The translations under genes and the position numbers were made by a program. A model generated the notes under the pieces. That model was not told where the DNA came from. It ran no database searches and was given only the letters and a program-made list of their open reading frames with translations. A stretch of DNA of 64,000 nt from an uncultured Collinsella sp. GTDB taxonomy: Bacteria > Actinomycetota > Coriobacteriia > Coriobacteriales > Coriobacteriaceae. This document shows positions 24,663 to 33,835 of this stretch, in pieces (the first letter of the stretch is position 1; every line of letters starts with the position of its first letter). Location: the NCBI GenBank assembly GCA_934655755.1, contig CAKUHA010000002.1, positions 248,001 through 312,000 of the forward strand. Direction: 5' to 3'.

Positions 24663-25490
24663 CTAAGCACGAGTCAGCGACGACTCGATGGCCTGGACCA
24701 GGAATGCTGTAGCTCCATCTCCGCAAGGCTTGTCGTAGTAGTCTACAAAGCGCTGGTCGGCAAGATAGCCGCGTGCGAGGCCCCGGTACGGTTCATCTTG
24801 GGGTTCGCTGCCCCAGTTGAGGCCAATCCAGCGACGGTGCATTACGACAAGCTTGCGAGCCTCGCTGCCTTCCGGTTCGCCATCGCCCATGGCAATCGAG
24901 AGCTGGCCCAAAATGGCACGTTCAAGCTCCTTCATGTCGTTCCATGTCTGAGGGTCCATGTCCAGCAGCGCGTCGTTTGCCGCATCGACGGCTTCATCGC
25001 CATAGTGAGCTCGAGCTTCGGCACCGTAGCGCTCCTCGTTTTCCTGAACGGTGCGCCAGCGCTCCAGTTGCGGCAGGACGGCGCCCATGAGTGAGACGGC
25101 TTCGTCGAGCGACATGCCGGTGTTTTGCGCCAGGCGTGGGGCACAATCCTCGATCATTGCCTCCATGGTGGTCTCGTAGGTGTACTTGCCGTGGTCGTAG
25201 CACCATTTGCAGTAATGATCGGTCGTGGCGCCCGTAGCGTCGGTGCCGCAGTCATCGGGCGTGAGCAGCATGCCGCAGCTCTCGCAGTAGTGTTCGGGCA
25301 TTTCGAGCAGGTGAGACAGTGGCTCTCCGGTTACGGCGGCAATGAGCTTCATCATATCGATGCCCGGCGTGACCTCGCCGCGCTCCCAGCGGCTGACGGC
25401 TTGGCGCGTTACATAGAGCTTGGCGGCGAGCTGCTCTTGGGTGAGATTGTTGGCGCGCCGGACAGCGATGAGTTTTTCTGCAAAGGCCAT
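24663..25490 (-). CDS. XRE regulator with zinc ribbon and TipAS-like domain
   Basis: A 275-residue three-part regulator. Residues 1-60 are an XRE HTH (LTQEQLAAKLYVTRQAVSRW). Residues about 67-105 form a zinc ribbon of the zf-ribbon_2 type (CESCGMLL, then CKWCYDHG). The C-terminal half (MIEDCAPRLAQNTGMSLDEA through the GLARGYLADQRFVDYYD region) resembles the TipAS drug-binding globin-like domain of MerR-type TipA regulators. ATG 25490 follows GAGGAG. The combination suggests a regulator that binds a small molecule, perhaps a thiopeptide-like ligand as TipA does; the ligand is unknown. Confidence 0.82.
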   Translation of the reverse strand: MAFAEKLIAVRRANNLTQEQLAAKLYVTRQAVSRWERGEVTPGIDMMKLIAAVTGEPLSHLLEMPEHYCESCGMLLTPDDCGTDATGATTDHYCKWCYDHGKYTYETTMEAMIEDCAPRLAQNTGMSLDEAVSLMGAVLPQLERWRTVQENEERYGAEARAHYGDEAVDAANDALLDMDPQTWNDMKELERAILGQLSIAMGDGEPEGSEARKLVVMHRRWIGLNWGSEPQDEPYRGLARGYLADQRFVDYYDKPCGDGATAFLVQAIESSLTRA

Positions 25491-25617
25491 GACGGCTCCT
25501 CTCTGCTGGTTGATGACTTAAGCATACGCGGCGGTAGGCACCCTTCCAAGCAACCGTTGGTTGCACGACGGGCGCCGCGGTGGGGGATTGCGCGCAGCGC
25601 CTCGTGCGCCCATGCCG

Positions 25618-25623
25618 TACAAT
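25618..25623 (+). promoter_or_regulatory. -10 box immediately before trmO
   Basis: TACAAT ends 7 bases before ATG 25631, and no Shine-Dalgarno sequence is visible. A transcript from this box would begin at or next to the ATG, so the gene may be read from a leaderless mRNA. No good -35 is visible. Confidence 0.4.
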
Positions 25624-25630
25624 GACCGGC

Positions 25631-26368
25631 ATGGAACCTATTGCACACATACATACCGACCTGCCGCAGAAGTTCGGCATTCCGCGCAACAGCTTTTTGG
25701 CACCCCATCTACAGGGCCGTATTGTCTTTGAGCCGGAGTTTGCCTCTAACGCCGCGGTTGCAGGGCTCGAATCCTTCTCGCACTTATGGCTGCTTTGGCG
25801 TTTTGAAAATGGAACGCCCGGCGGCACGGCCAAAGACATTGCTGCCGATGCCAAAATACAGAACAAAGCCGGTACCAATGCCAAGTGGTCAAAGACCGTG
25901 CGTCCGCCACGCCTGGGCGGCGCCGAGCGCGTGGGCGTCTTTGCCACGCGTAGTCCGTTTCGCCCCAATCCTATCGGCCTCACCTGCGTAAAGCTTGACC
26001 GTGTTGAGCTCACCGATAACGGTCCCATCATCTATGTGTTGGGCGCCGACTTGCGCGACGGCACGCCCATCTATGACATCAAGCCCTACATTCCGTTTGC
26101 GGATTGTCATTCGGACGCGACGGGCGGCTGGATCGAGGACAACCCGTGGCAAGAGCTCGACGTCGAGTTTACACAAGCGCTGCAAGACAAGGTCCCGCCC
26201 ACAAAGTTGCCCGGCCTGATCGAGATTCTTCGCCAAGATCCGCGCCGTGCTGGAAGCAAGCGCGAGCCCAATCGCGTCTACCACTTGGCCTACGCCGGGC
26301 TCGATATCTCGTTTACGGTCGACGGGACGCAGCTTTTCGTGACGGACGTCAGCAAGGCGCAAAACTAG
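25631..26368 (+). CDS. trmO: tRNA (t6A37) N6-methyltransferase TrmO
   Basis: A 245-residue TrmO/YaeB-family enzyme that methylates N6-threonylcarbamoyladenosine at tRNA position 37 with SAM. The UPF0066 core is clear: FGIPRNSF, FSHLWLLWRFE, VRPPRLGG, GVFATRSPFRPNPIGLT and the AYIDIKPYIPFAD-like segment (GTPIYDIKPYIPFADCH). The C-terminal domain of about 80 residues is typical. ATG 25622 is an alternative start 9 bases upstream but overlaps the -10 box. Confidence 0.92.
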   Translation: MEPIAHIHTDLPQKFGIPRNSFLAPHLQGRIVFEPEFASNAAVAGLESFSHLWLLWRFENGTPGGTAKDIAADAKIQNKAGTNAKWSKTVRPPRLGGAERVGVFATRSPFRPNPIGLTCVKLDRVELTDNGPIIYVLGADLRDGTPIYDIKPYIPFADCHSDATGGWIEDNPWQELDVEFTQALQDKVPPTKLPGLIEILRQDPRRAGSKREPNRVYHLAYAGLDISFTVDGTQLFVTDVSKAQN

Positions 26369-26482
26369 CCACTGCGGCGTTTGCGCTCCTGCCAAATTCA
26401 ACCCCAAAACCCGTGCCAAAGCCGTCCATCCTGGTGGACAATAACGCCTACCGAACCAATCCACTTTGCACGGGAGCCCAGC

Positions 26483-27694
26483 ATGAAATACGACTTCACC
26501 TCGCTTATCGACCGCCACGGTATGGATGCCATCGCCGTTGACTCCTGGGGCGAGATCCCCGGTATGGCGCCAAACGCACCCGATGAGGGCTTCGGCCGCA
26601 TCCCCATGTGGGTGGCGGATATGAACTTTGCTACGGTGCCGACGGTTCAGGAGCACATCATTCAGCGTGCCCAGCACCCTATGTTTGGCTACTTTGATCC
26701 GCGCGCCGAGTACTTCGATCGCATCATCGAATGGCAGAGCCGCCGCAATGACGTCGAGGGCCTGCTTCCCGAGCACATTGGCTATGAAAACGGCGTGCTG
26801 GGCGGCGTCGTGTCGACGCTTCGCGCCTATGTGCAGCCCGGTGATGCGGTGCTGGTCCACAGCCCCACCTACATCGGTTTTACCAAGTCCATCGAGGCCG
26901 CGGGCTACCGCATTGTCCATAGCCCGCTTAAGCTCGACGGCCAGGGCATATGGCGCATGGACTTTGAGGACATGGAGCACAAGCTCGAGCAAAATCACAT
27001 CCATGCTGCCGTTTTCTGCTCGCCGCATAATCCCTGCGGCCGCGTATGGGAGCGCGACGAGATCGAGCGCGCCATGGACATCTATCGCCAGCACGATTGC
27101 GTGGTGATCTCGGACGAGATCTGGTCCGACATCATCCGTCCTGGGCACAAGCACATCCCGACGCAGTCGGTGAGCGAGGACGCCCGCATGCGCACGGTCG
27201 CCCTTTATGCGCCCAGCAAGACCTTCAACCTCGCGGGCCTAGTCGGCAGCTATCACATCATCTACAACGAGACGCTTCGCGACCGCGTGTGTGCCGTGTC
27301 CAACAAGACTCACTACAACGAGATGAACGTCCTCTCCATGCACGCGCTCATCGGTGCCTACCAGCCGCAGGGCTACGAGTGGGTGGACGAGCTCAACGAG
27401 GTCATCAAGGACAACGTTGACTACTTCTGCGATTACGTGGACGAGCATTTCGAAGGTGTGGCCTATTCGCGTCCGCAGGGCACGTACATGGTGTTCCTGG
27501 ACTGCACGGAGTGGTGCCGCGAGCATGGCCGCGACATTCAGTGGCTGCTCGACGAGGGTGCGCGCGTGGGCGTGGGCTATCAAGACGGCCGTCCGTTCCA
27601 TGGCCCCTGCCACATTCGCGTGAACTTGGCCCTGCCGCTTTCGCGCGTAAAGGAGGCGTGCGAACGCCTGGATCGTTACGTTTTTAATGCATAG
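26483..27694 (+). CDS. MalY/PatB-type PLP C-S lyase
   Basis: A 403-residue fold-type I PLP enzyme. RIPMWVADMNFATVP near the N-terminus, HSPTYIGF, FCSPHNPCGRVW and DEIWSDII are PatB/MalY signatures; PLP binds Lys246 in APSKTFNLAGL. Family members cleave cystathionine and other cysteine S-conjugates, and MalY also binds a regulator in E. coli. ATG 26483 follows CGGGAG; the frame extends to 26381 without support. No methionine or cysteine genes are adjacent, so the substrate is open. Confidence 0.9.
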   Translation: MKYDFTSLIDRHGMDAIAVDSWGEIPGMAPNAPDEGFGRIPMWVADMNFATVPTVQEHIIQRAQHPMFGYFDPRAEYFDRIIEWQSRRNDVEGLLPEHIGYENGVLGGVVSTLRAYVQPGDAVLVHSPTYIGFTKSIEAAGYRIVHSPLKLDGQGIWRMDFEDMEHKLEQNHIHAAVFCSPHNPCGRVWERDEIERAMDIYRQHDCVVISDEIWSDIIRPGHKHIPTQSVSEDARMRTVALYAPSKTFNLAGLVGSYHIIYNETLRDRVCAVSNKTHYNEMNVLSMHALIGAYQPQGYEWVDELNEVIKDNVDYFCDYVDEHFEGVAYSRPQGTYMVFLDCTEWCREHGRDIQWLLDEGARVGVGYQDGRPFHGPCHIRVNLALPLSRVKEACERLDRYVFNA

Positions 27695-27768
27695 CAAGCC
27701 GTAACGAACGGACGACATGCGCGGGGTCTTCTGGCTTGATTGTTATGCGGGGGTCTGATCCCAGCCCC

Positions 27769-28248
27769 CTACTTTTCGTGAATCTGCTTGCCGCAGAGAT
27801 GCTCAATCGTAATTTCGTACAGCTGAACGCCCTTGATGTCCTTGGCGATTTCCTCCTCGACCTCTTCGGCGGTGGGGTAGTACTTGAGCGCGAGCTCGCG
27901 GACCTTGTCCTCGATAAATGCGGGGGTGTCATTCGCCAGGCGGCAACGGCCAAAGACAACGGTGCTCTGCACGTAGGGCGCCCAGTCGTCGTCCTTGTAC
28001 CAGTCGTTGCCGTAGACGGTAAAACAGACCTTGTCGTCATGCTTGAGAGCGTCGACCTTGTGGCCCGCCTTGGCGCCGTGGAAGTAAATCTTGTCGTTCT
28101 CAGCGTCAAAGAAGTAGTTGACGGGAATGGCGTACGGGTAGCCATCGTCGCCGTTGACGGCAAAGACGCCGCGCTTGCAGGTGGCGAGCAGCTCGCGCGC
28201 CGCCTCGTCGGTAATGGCGCGCTTCTTTCGGCGTAGAGGCCTAAACAT
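27769..28248 (-). CDS. PNPOx-family flavoprotein (NimA-like)
   Basis: A 159-residue split-barrel flavoprotein. RRKKRAITDEAARELLATCK, then GVFAVNGDDGYPYAIPVNYF and IYFHGAKAGHKVDAL match the pyridoxamine 5'-phosphate oxidase-like family that includes NimA nitroimidazole reductases. ATG 28248 follows AAGGAA; a TTG at 28266 is in frame. Substrate specificity cannot be read from sequence. It is unrelated in position to the PNPOx/ferredoxin protein of the RiPP locus. Confidence 0.85.
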   Translation of the reverse strand: MFRPLRRKKRAITDEAARELLATCKRGVFAVNGDDGYPYAIPVNYFFDAENDKIYFHGAKAGHKVDALKHDDKVCFTVYGNDWYKDDDWAPYVQSTVVFGRCRLANDTPAFIEDKVRELALKYYPTAEEVEEEIAKDIKGVQLYEITIEHLCGKQIHEK

Positions 28249-28290
28249 CGCGGGATTCCTTTCCAATCGGGCATGGTTCTTGGGGAGAGA

Positions 28291-31095
28291 CTATAGCGAA
28301 CTGGGGCCGTGCTGCTTGATGCGGGCGAGAATGTTTTTGAGTTTTTCAAAATCGAGCGGCTTGGGCAGATGGGCGTTCATGCCGGCGTCGCGTGCGGCCT
28401 TGGCGTCCTCGGCAAAAGCGTTGGCGGTCAGCGCGATGATGGGGATGTCGGCAGCGTCGGGCTTGCCGCTCAGACGAATCGCGCGCGTTGCCTCATAACC
28501 GTCCATACCGGGCATCATGATGTCCATGAGGATGGCGTCGAAGCTGCCGGCGGGATGCGACAGGTACAGGTCGACAACCTCGTTGCCGTTGGCCGCGCGG
28601 GTCACCACAACGTCCTCGGATTCCAGCAGCGCCTGGGCAATTTCGGCATTCAGGTCGTTGTCTTCGGCGAGCAGGACGTTCATGCCGGCGAGCGAGCAGC
28701 TGGGCGTTGCCTCGGCTGGCTTTATGTGGGCCCGAGGGTTCTTGTCGATATCGAGCGGAATCTGGACAGTGAACGTGCTGCCCACGCCGAGTTCGCTTGA
28801 AATCTCGATGGTGCCGCCCATCATGTCGATGAGCGATTTGACAATGGGCATGCCCATGCCGGTTCCCTGGAACTTGCTGCGGGCGTCGTCGCCCTCTTGG
28901 GCGAACGGCTCGTAGATATGCTTCAAAAACTCGGGCGTCATGCCAATGCCGGTGTCTTCGATGGTGAAGCAAAAGAGCGCGCGTGAGTCGTTGAGCGGTT
29001 TGACGTTGGACAAGAAGGTGACGGTGCCGCCATGCTTGTTGTATTTGATGCTGTTGTCGAGCAGGTTGATGATGATTCGGCGGATATGAGTGGGGCTGCC
29101 GATCATGCTCTGGTCGACAGCATAGGGCTCGCTGGCGTTGAGCAGCGTAATGCCGCGGTCCGATGCGCGGAGTTTGCACAGCACCAAGGCATCGTCACAG
29201 AGCTCCTTGAGGTTGAACGATTCGTGCTCGAGTGTCACTTTGCGCTCCTCGATCCTGCCCATTTCGAGGATGTCGTTGATGAGTGAAAGCAGGTGGTTGG
29301 CAGCGACACGCGCCTTGGCGCGGCTTTCGCGAGCGACCTTTATATCGCCCTCTTTCAATTCCTCAATCTCAATAAGGCCCAAGATGCCGTTGAGCGGTGT
29401 GCGGATGTCGTGGCTCATACGCGTGAGGAACGCGGTCTTGGCGACGTTGGCGGCGTCGGCTTTCCGCCGCTCTTTCCGCGCGCGTTGAAGCGACCAGACA
29501 AGGATGGCGATGCCGGTCAGCAAAATGCAGATGATAACGGTGGCAATGGCGGTGCGGTTGCGATAGAGGAATCGAAGTGTATCGGATTCTTGAGCCGAAT
29601 ACGATGTGGGGGAATAACTGTTCGCGGAGAGCGATTCGCCGGCATTGACGATACCCTTATTAATGATTCCTAGGAGTTGGGGATTGCCGCGCGAGATCAA
29701 GCACGATAGTTCTGCTGTGTCGGTGAGTTCCTTCGTTTCGAAATCCTCGATGTCGTAGGTGTCGCGGATGGTTTCCAAGCGCGTGCTGGGGACGATGATG
29801 CAACTGGCCTCTCCTTTATTGAGGGCTTTGAGCATCTCGCTGCCGCTTGGGTACTCGGTTACCGTCGCGTCGGGGAACAGGCTCTCGAGCTCAAAGCGGT
29901 TGACGATAGCGCTCTTTGTGCAAGCGATGTTCTTGAGGTCCTTGCTCAGGTCGTTGCTGCTGTGGATAGCGGTCAGGGAGACCGTTCCCGTCGAGTTTGA
30001 CTGGATGACCCCCACCTGTTCGGCGAGCCAGTAGTCACGAAAGAATGGCAGGGCGACATCGATGGTGCCTTTTGAAAGGGCTTTGATCATTTGTTTGGTG
30101 TCTGCGATTGCGACTGTTTTAACGTTAATGCCAAACTTGTCGTGCAACGTCGTCGCGAGCGAGGCAAGCGACCCCTCCATTTCGCCATCGTCATTTTGCG
30201 TGCAGTAGGGGAGCTGGTTTGTAAGATAGCCGAGCGTGATGGTGTTGCCGTTTGCTTTGAGCCAGGAGGCCTCGGCGCTGTCAAGTGATGATGACCCGCT
30301 GTTTTGGGCCGAGTAATTTGCTTTGACCTCGTCATTGTAGCGGGGGTTGAATCGGGCGATTGCCGCCATGGCGGCATTGATATCGTCCATAAGGTCGGGG
30401 CGGCTTTTGGGGACGGCGAAATAGTAGTCGCTTGAGCCTACGTAGAACATGGGGGAGGCGCTAGGCGATGAGATCGTGTCGTTCATGATGATGGCGTCGA
30501 CCTCGCCGTTTGCCAACGCATCGAAGAGACCGCCGCCACTGGCTATTTCTTTATAGGTGCAGGTAATGCCTTCGTCGGCAAGCCACTGCTGGCCGACGAA
30601 GGTCTGCATAACGCCGGGATTGCAGCCAATGGTGAGGCCCTGGAGCGCCTGGAGGTCGCCCGTAGCCAAGTCGTCTCGGTCGGGCCTGGCATAGATGTAG
30701 TAGCGCTCGGTGCCCTCGGGGTTCGATGAGAAAAGCAGCTTTTGGGCGCGTTCCTCGGAGTAGGAGATATTGGGCATGAGGTCGATCTCGCCCGCCTCGA
30801 GCTTGTCCATGAGCTCGGTGAACGTACCGGAGACATATTCGTATTTCCATCCGGGGGTGTAGTACGAGAGGGTTTGGAGGTATTCGTAACCCCAGCCCGA
30901 AAGGCGTTCGCCCGGCGTGCCTTCCTGGAAACCCTCGCTGCTGACGAGCCAGCCAACGCGTACCGTTTTGACCTGCTGCTCGGACTGGTCGGCAAGGGCC
31001 GGCACGGGTGCGGCGGCACTCAGCGCGGTAAGTGCGGTGAGCACGATGGCGAGGGTGCGATATATAGTTGAGCGAAGGACAGCGGCAGCTCTCAC
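28291..31095 (-). CDS. EvgS-like hybrid histidine kinase, two SBP domains
   Basis: A 934-residue hybrid sensor. After a signal/TM segment come two tandem solute-binding (SBP_bac_3) domains (about residues 35-265 and 285-505), a TM at about 515-540, HisKA with SHDIRTPLNGILG (about 560), HATPase (LLDNSIKYN, EDTGIGM, GTGMGMPIVK) and a C-terminal receiver with acceptor Asp in AILMDIMMPGMDG. There is no Hpt domain and no response regulator next to it, so an orphan phosphotransfer partner is required. GTG 31095 follows AGGA by 6 bases; TTG 31110 is possible. Periplasmic-type sensor domains suggest sensing of an amino acid or small polar ligand. Confidence 0.92.
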   Translation of the reverse strand: MRAAAVLRSTIYRTLAIVLTALTALSAAAPVPALADQSEQQVKTVRVGWLVSSEGFQEGTPGERLSGWGYEYLQTLSYYTPGWKYEYVSGTFTELMDKLEAGEIDLMPNISYSEERAQKLLFSSNPEGTERYYIYARPDRDDLATGDLQALQGLTIGCNPGVMQTFVGQQWLADEGITCTYKEIASGGGLFDALANGEVDAIIMNDTISSPSASPMFYVGSSDYYFAVPKSRPDLMDDINAAMAAIARFNPRYNDEVKANYSAQNSGSSSLDSAEASWLKANGNTITLGYLTNQLPYCTQNDDGEMEGSLASLATTLHDKFGINVKTVAIADTKQMIKALSKGTIDVALPFFRDYWLAEQVGVIQSNSTGTVSLTAIHSSNDLSKDLKNIACTKSAIVNRFELESLFPDATVTEYPSGSEMLKALNKGEASCIIVPSTRLETIRDTYDIEDFETKELTDTAELSCLISRGNPQLLGIINKGIVNAGESLSANSYSPTSYSAQESDTLRFLYRNRTAIATVIICILLTGIAILVWSLQRARKERRKADAANVAKTAFLTRMSHDIRTPLNGILGLIEIEELKEGDIKVARESRAKARVAANHLLSLINDILEMGRIEERKVTLEHESFNLKELCDDALVLCKLRASDRGITLLNASEPYAVDQSMIGSPTHIRRIIINLLDNSIKYNKHGGTVTFLSNVKPLNDSRALFCFTIEDTGIGMTPEFLKHIYEPFAQEGDDARSKFQGTGMGMPIVKSLIDMMGGTIEISSELGVGSTFTVQIPLDIDKNPRAHIKPAEATPSCSLAGMNVLLAEDNDLNAEIAQALLESEDVVVTRAANGNEVVDLYLSHPAGSFDAILMDIMMPGMDGYEATRAIRLSGKPDAADIPIIALTANAFAEDAKAARDAGMNAHLPKPLDFEKLKNILARIKQHGPSSL

Positions 31096-31196
31096 ATGCA
31101 ATCCTAACAAATCGAGGCAGTACCACGTAAGGATACCAGCTCAGGTGCCCCGTTTGACCCACCTGCCGTTAAACGGTCATCCAGCAGATGTAGTCG

Positions 31197-31267
31197 TTGG
31201 GGACGTTCTTAAACGACTAGTCATCGGGGACGTTCTTGAATGACTAGTCGTTTAAGAACGTCCCCAA
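31197..31267. repeat. AGTCAT-type GGGAC-core palindrome, long form
   Basis: Exact 28-base arms (31197-31224 and 31240-31267), each with GGGGACGTTCTTAAACGACT in one orientation, enclose a 15-base loop that repeats GGGGACGTTCTTGA. It is the longest perfect inverted repeat in the window. It lies between the hybrid kinase and the ion-channel gene. Confidence 0.9.
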
Positions 31268-31343
31268 TGACTAGTTCCGTTTGCGAGGGAGGCGTGGGAC
31301 AATACCGAGCGAATGTGATTGATTGCTCGCGGAAGGGGTCGCG

Positions 31344-31769
31344 ATGAAAAAGCTGAGGACACTTGCCGATGTGTTGCGTCAGGCCGGCTTCGTGCGCATC
31401 ACGGGCCTGTTCCTTCTCTTCTATCTGCTCTGCTCAACGGCTGTCTGGCTGTCCGAGCCCACGACCCTCACCTTTGGTGACGGGCTCTGGTTTAGCTTTG
31501 AGACCGTGTCGACCATCGGCTTTGGCGACATTCCGGCCGAGACGCCGGTTGCCCGCGCCATCACCGTCATCTTGAGCGTCATCAGCATCTTCTACATCGC
31601 TATGCTCACGGGTGTTGCGGTGAACTACTGCAACACGCTCATCAAGATGCGCCAAAAGGACACCATGGCGCGCTTTATGGACGACTTGGAGCATTTGGAA
31701 GAGCTCGACCGCGATGAGCTCGCCGACCTGTCGCGTCGCGTACGTGAGTACCGCCGTCGGCAGCGCTAG
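31344..31769 (+). CDS. Two-TM potassium-channel-like protein
   Basis: A 141-residue protein of the Ion_trans_2 type: TM1 (about residues 20-38), a pore loop with the selectivity filter STIGFGDIP, and TM2 (about 77-100), then a charged helical tail of 40 residues. TIGFGD is the variant of TVGYGD found in many bacterial K+ channels. ATG 31344 follows GGAAGGGG. It lacks an RCK/TrkA domain, so gating is unclear. GACAAT near 31290 could be its -10 box. Confidence 0.88.
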   Translation: MKKLRTLADVLRQAGFVRITGLFLLFYLLCSTAVWLSEPTTLTFGDGLWFSFETVSTIGFGDIPAETPVARAITVILSVISIFYIAMLTGVAVNYCNTLIKMRQKDTMARFMDDLEHLEELDRDELADLSRRVREYRRRQR

Positions 31770-31802
31770 GGCAAGCGTATCGCGCAGCAAGGGGGATTGC
31801 AT

Positions 31803-32336
31803 ATGAACATCACGGTGTACCTGGGCGCGAGCGTCGGCAACGATCCGGCGTTTTTGCCTGCGGCACAAGAGCTCGGCGCTTGGATTGGCGCTAACGGTCA
31901 CGCGCTGGTATACGGCGGATCCAAGTCGGGCCTGATGGGCGCGCTTGCCGACAGCGTGCTCGATGCCGGCGGGCGCGTGGCGGGTGTGGAACCGAGCTTT
32001 TTTATCGAGGCCGAGTTCCAGCACGACGGCATCGACGACCTCATCGTGACGAGCGATATGGCCGAGCGCAAGGCCAAGATGATCGAACTCGGTGACGCGT
32101 TTATTGCCTTTCCCGGCGGCACGGGTACGCTCGAGGAGATCGCCGAGATCATGTCTGCGGTGTCGCTGGGGCATCTCAACGCACCGTGCATCCTGTACAA
32201 CCTGGACGGCTACTACAACGACCTGAAGGCTCTGCTCGGCCACATGATTGAAAAGGGATTGTCGAGTCCGCAGCGCCAGCGGGGGATTTACTTTGCCGAA
32301 GATTTGCACGAGATTGCCTCGATCATCAATGGTTAA
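31803..32336 (+). CDS. LOG-family protein (cytokinin phosphoribohydrolase-like)
   Basis: A 177-residue Rossmann-fold protein of the TIGR00730/LOG family: VYLGASVGND at the N-terminus, LVYGGSKSGLMGALAD and the signature PGGTGTLEE are intact. Characterised members hydrolyse nucleoside 5'-monophosphates to free base and ribose phosphate. ATG 31803 is used; the TTG at 31797 is in frame with the same GGGGG ribosome site. Confidence 0.9.
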   Translation: MNITVYLGASVGNDPAFLPAAQELGAWIGANGHALVYGGSKSGLMGALADSVLDAGGRVAGVEPSFFIEAEFQHDGIDDLIVTSDMAERKAKMIELGDAFIAFPGGTGTLEEIAEIMSAVSLGHLNAPCILYNLDGYYNDLKALLGHMIEKGLSSPQRQRGIYFAEDLHEIASIING

Positions 32337-32460
32337 GTTCTAGATTGGGTGCGCATTGCGCCCAATGGTGCCGTTTGGGGTGCAGATGGTTGGCTCGTCT
32401 GGGCAGCGCTCGCTCTACAATAAAACGTATTTCTATCGACTTTGACCACGGGAGGACCCG

Positions 32461-33747
32461 ATGGATAACCTTGCCAAACCTAAAAACCGTGCGCTGTTCC
32501 TTATCAGCGTAGCCTTGACGGGCGCGCTCGCCGGCGCTGCGGTCTGGCTGTTCTTCTTTGCGATGGAGCATGGTATCGACTTCTTTTGGACCGAGGTCCC
32601 GCACATGCTGGGTGCTGCTTCGCCCGAGCTTGCCAGCGGTCCCTTCGGTTGCCTGCCGTATCCGTTTTTCGTTTGCCTGGCGGGCGGTCTACTCATCGGT
32701 CTGTACGAAAAGCTGACCGGCGCCAAGACCGACGACCTCAACCAGGTGATGGCCAAGGTCAAGCAAGACGGACGCTACCCGTACGATAGCCTGGGCAAGC
32801 TGTCGATTGCGGCATTACTGCCGCTGCTGTTTGGCGGAAGCATTGGTCCCGAGGCCGGCCTGACCGGCGTTATCGCGGGTCTATGCAGCTGGGTCGGCGA
32901 CCGCATGCGTCGCTTTGGTGCCGAGTTTAGGGAGCTCACGCTGCTGGGCACCCAGGCTGCCCTGACAGCGCTCTTTACCGCACCCGTCTTTGGCTTTGTG
33001 GCACCGCTCGCCGGCAGCGCCGACGGCCAGGATGATTCGTCTGACGAGGTTACGATCAAGCTGCCCAAGGCGCAAAAAACCGTGGTCTACGGCATCGCCA
33101 TTGCGGGCGGTTTGGGCACTTACCTGCTGCTCGGTCAGCTCATGGGCGGCGGCATGGGTATGCCGCGGTTCGAGGCTGCCGAGATGGGCAGCTTGGAACT
33201 GACGTGGCTCATTCCTCTGACGCTGGTCGGCACGGTCTGCGGTTGGCTGTTCTTTGTCTCGGAGCATGCAAGCGAGGCGTTGGCCCATGCCATTGGGGAG
33301 CGCCCCGTCGTCAAGGCCATGCTGGCTGGTCTGGTGCTCGCGGCTTGTGGCACGGTTCTGCCCTTCACCATGTTTGCCGGCGAGACGCAGGCAGATGTGC
33401 TCATGGAGACCTACCTCACCATCCCCGCCGGCGTCCTTATCGCGACCGGCCTGGTCAAGGCTATGCTGACGCCCGCCCTTATCAACCTGGGCTGGCGCGG
33501 CGGCCATTTCTTCCCCGTGATCTTCTCGGGCGTGAGCCTGGGCTACGGTTTCGCGCTGCTCACGGGTGCCGATCCGGTCTTTTGCGTCGCCGTCTGCACT
33601 GCCTCGACGATGGGCGCCGTTATGCGTCAGCCCGTCATGGTCGTGGGCCTGCTGCTTATGTGCTTCCCGCTCAAGGGCATCGTCGCCATGATTATCGCCG
33701 CCGTTATCGCCGCCGGCATTCCGCTGCCCAAGCCGCTGCGCAAGTAG
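32461..33747 (+). CDS. ClC-family chloride channel/transporter
   Basis: A 428-residue membrane protein with about 10-11 hydrophobic segments. GGSIGPEAGLTG is the ClC GxEGP-like selectivity motif, and GWRGGHFFPVIFSG is the second conserved motif. The gating-glutamate position of CLC-ec1 appears as PEAG. An insert at about residues 185-205 is acidic and hydrophilic. ATG follows GGGAGG; TACAAT at 32416-32421 is a likely -10. There is no CBS domain. Confidence 0.9.
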   Translation: MDNLAKPKNRALFLISVALTGALAGAAVWLFFFAMEHGIDFFWTEVPHMLGAASPELASGPFGCLPYPFFVCLAGGLLIGLYEKLTGAKTDDLNQVMAKVKQDGRYPYDSLGKLSIAALLPLLFGGSIGPEAGLTGVIAGLCSWVGDRMRRFGAEFRELTLLGTQAALTALFTAPVFGFVAPLAGSADGQDDSSDEVTIKLPKAQKTVVYGIAIAGGLGTYLLLGQLMGGGMGMPRFEAAEMGSLELTWLIPLTLVGTVCGWLFFVSEHASEALAHAIGERPVVKAMLAGLVLAACGTVLPFTMFAGETQADVLMETYLTIPAGVLIATGLVKAMLTPALINLGWRGGHFFPVIFSGVSLGYGFALLTGADPVFCVAVCTASTMGAVMRQPVMVVGLLLMCFPLKGIVAMIIAAVIAAGIPLPKPLRK

Positions 33748-33793
33748 CGGGCCGCCCGTTTGAGGCTGATTCATAATCCATTTTGAAAGAAGT

Positions 33794-33835
33794 CGCGCGA
33801 GGCCGTATGTCTTCGGTCTCGCGCGGCTGTTGTTT
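33794..33835. terminator. Bidirectional hairpin between convergent genes
   Basis: CGCGCGAG and CTCGCGCG enclose a 26-base loop, between the ClC gene and the convergent methyltransferase gene. T-rich runs are weak on both sides. Confidence 0.5.
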
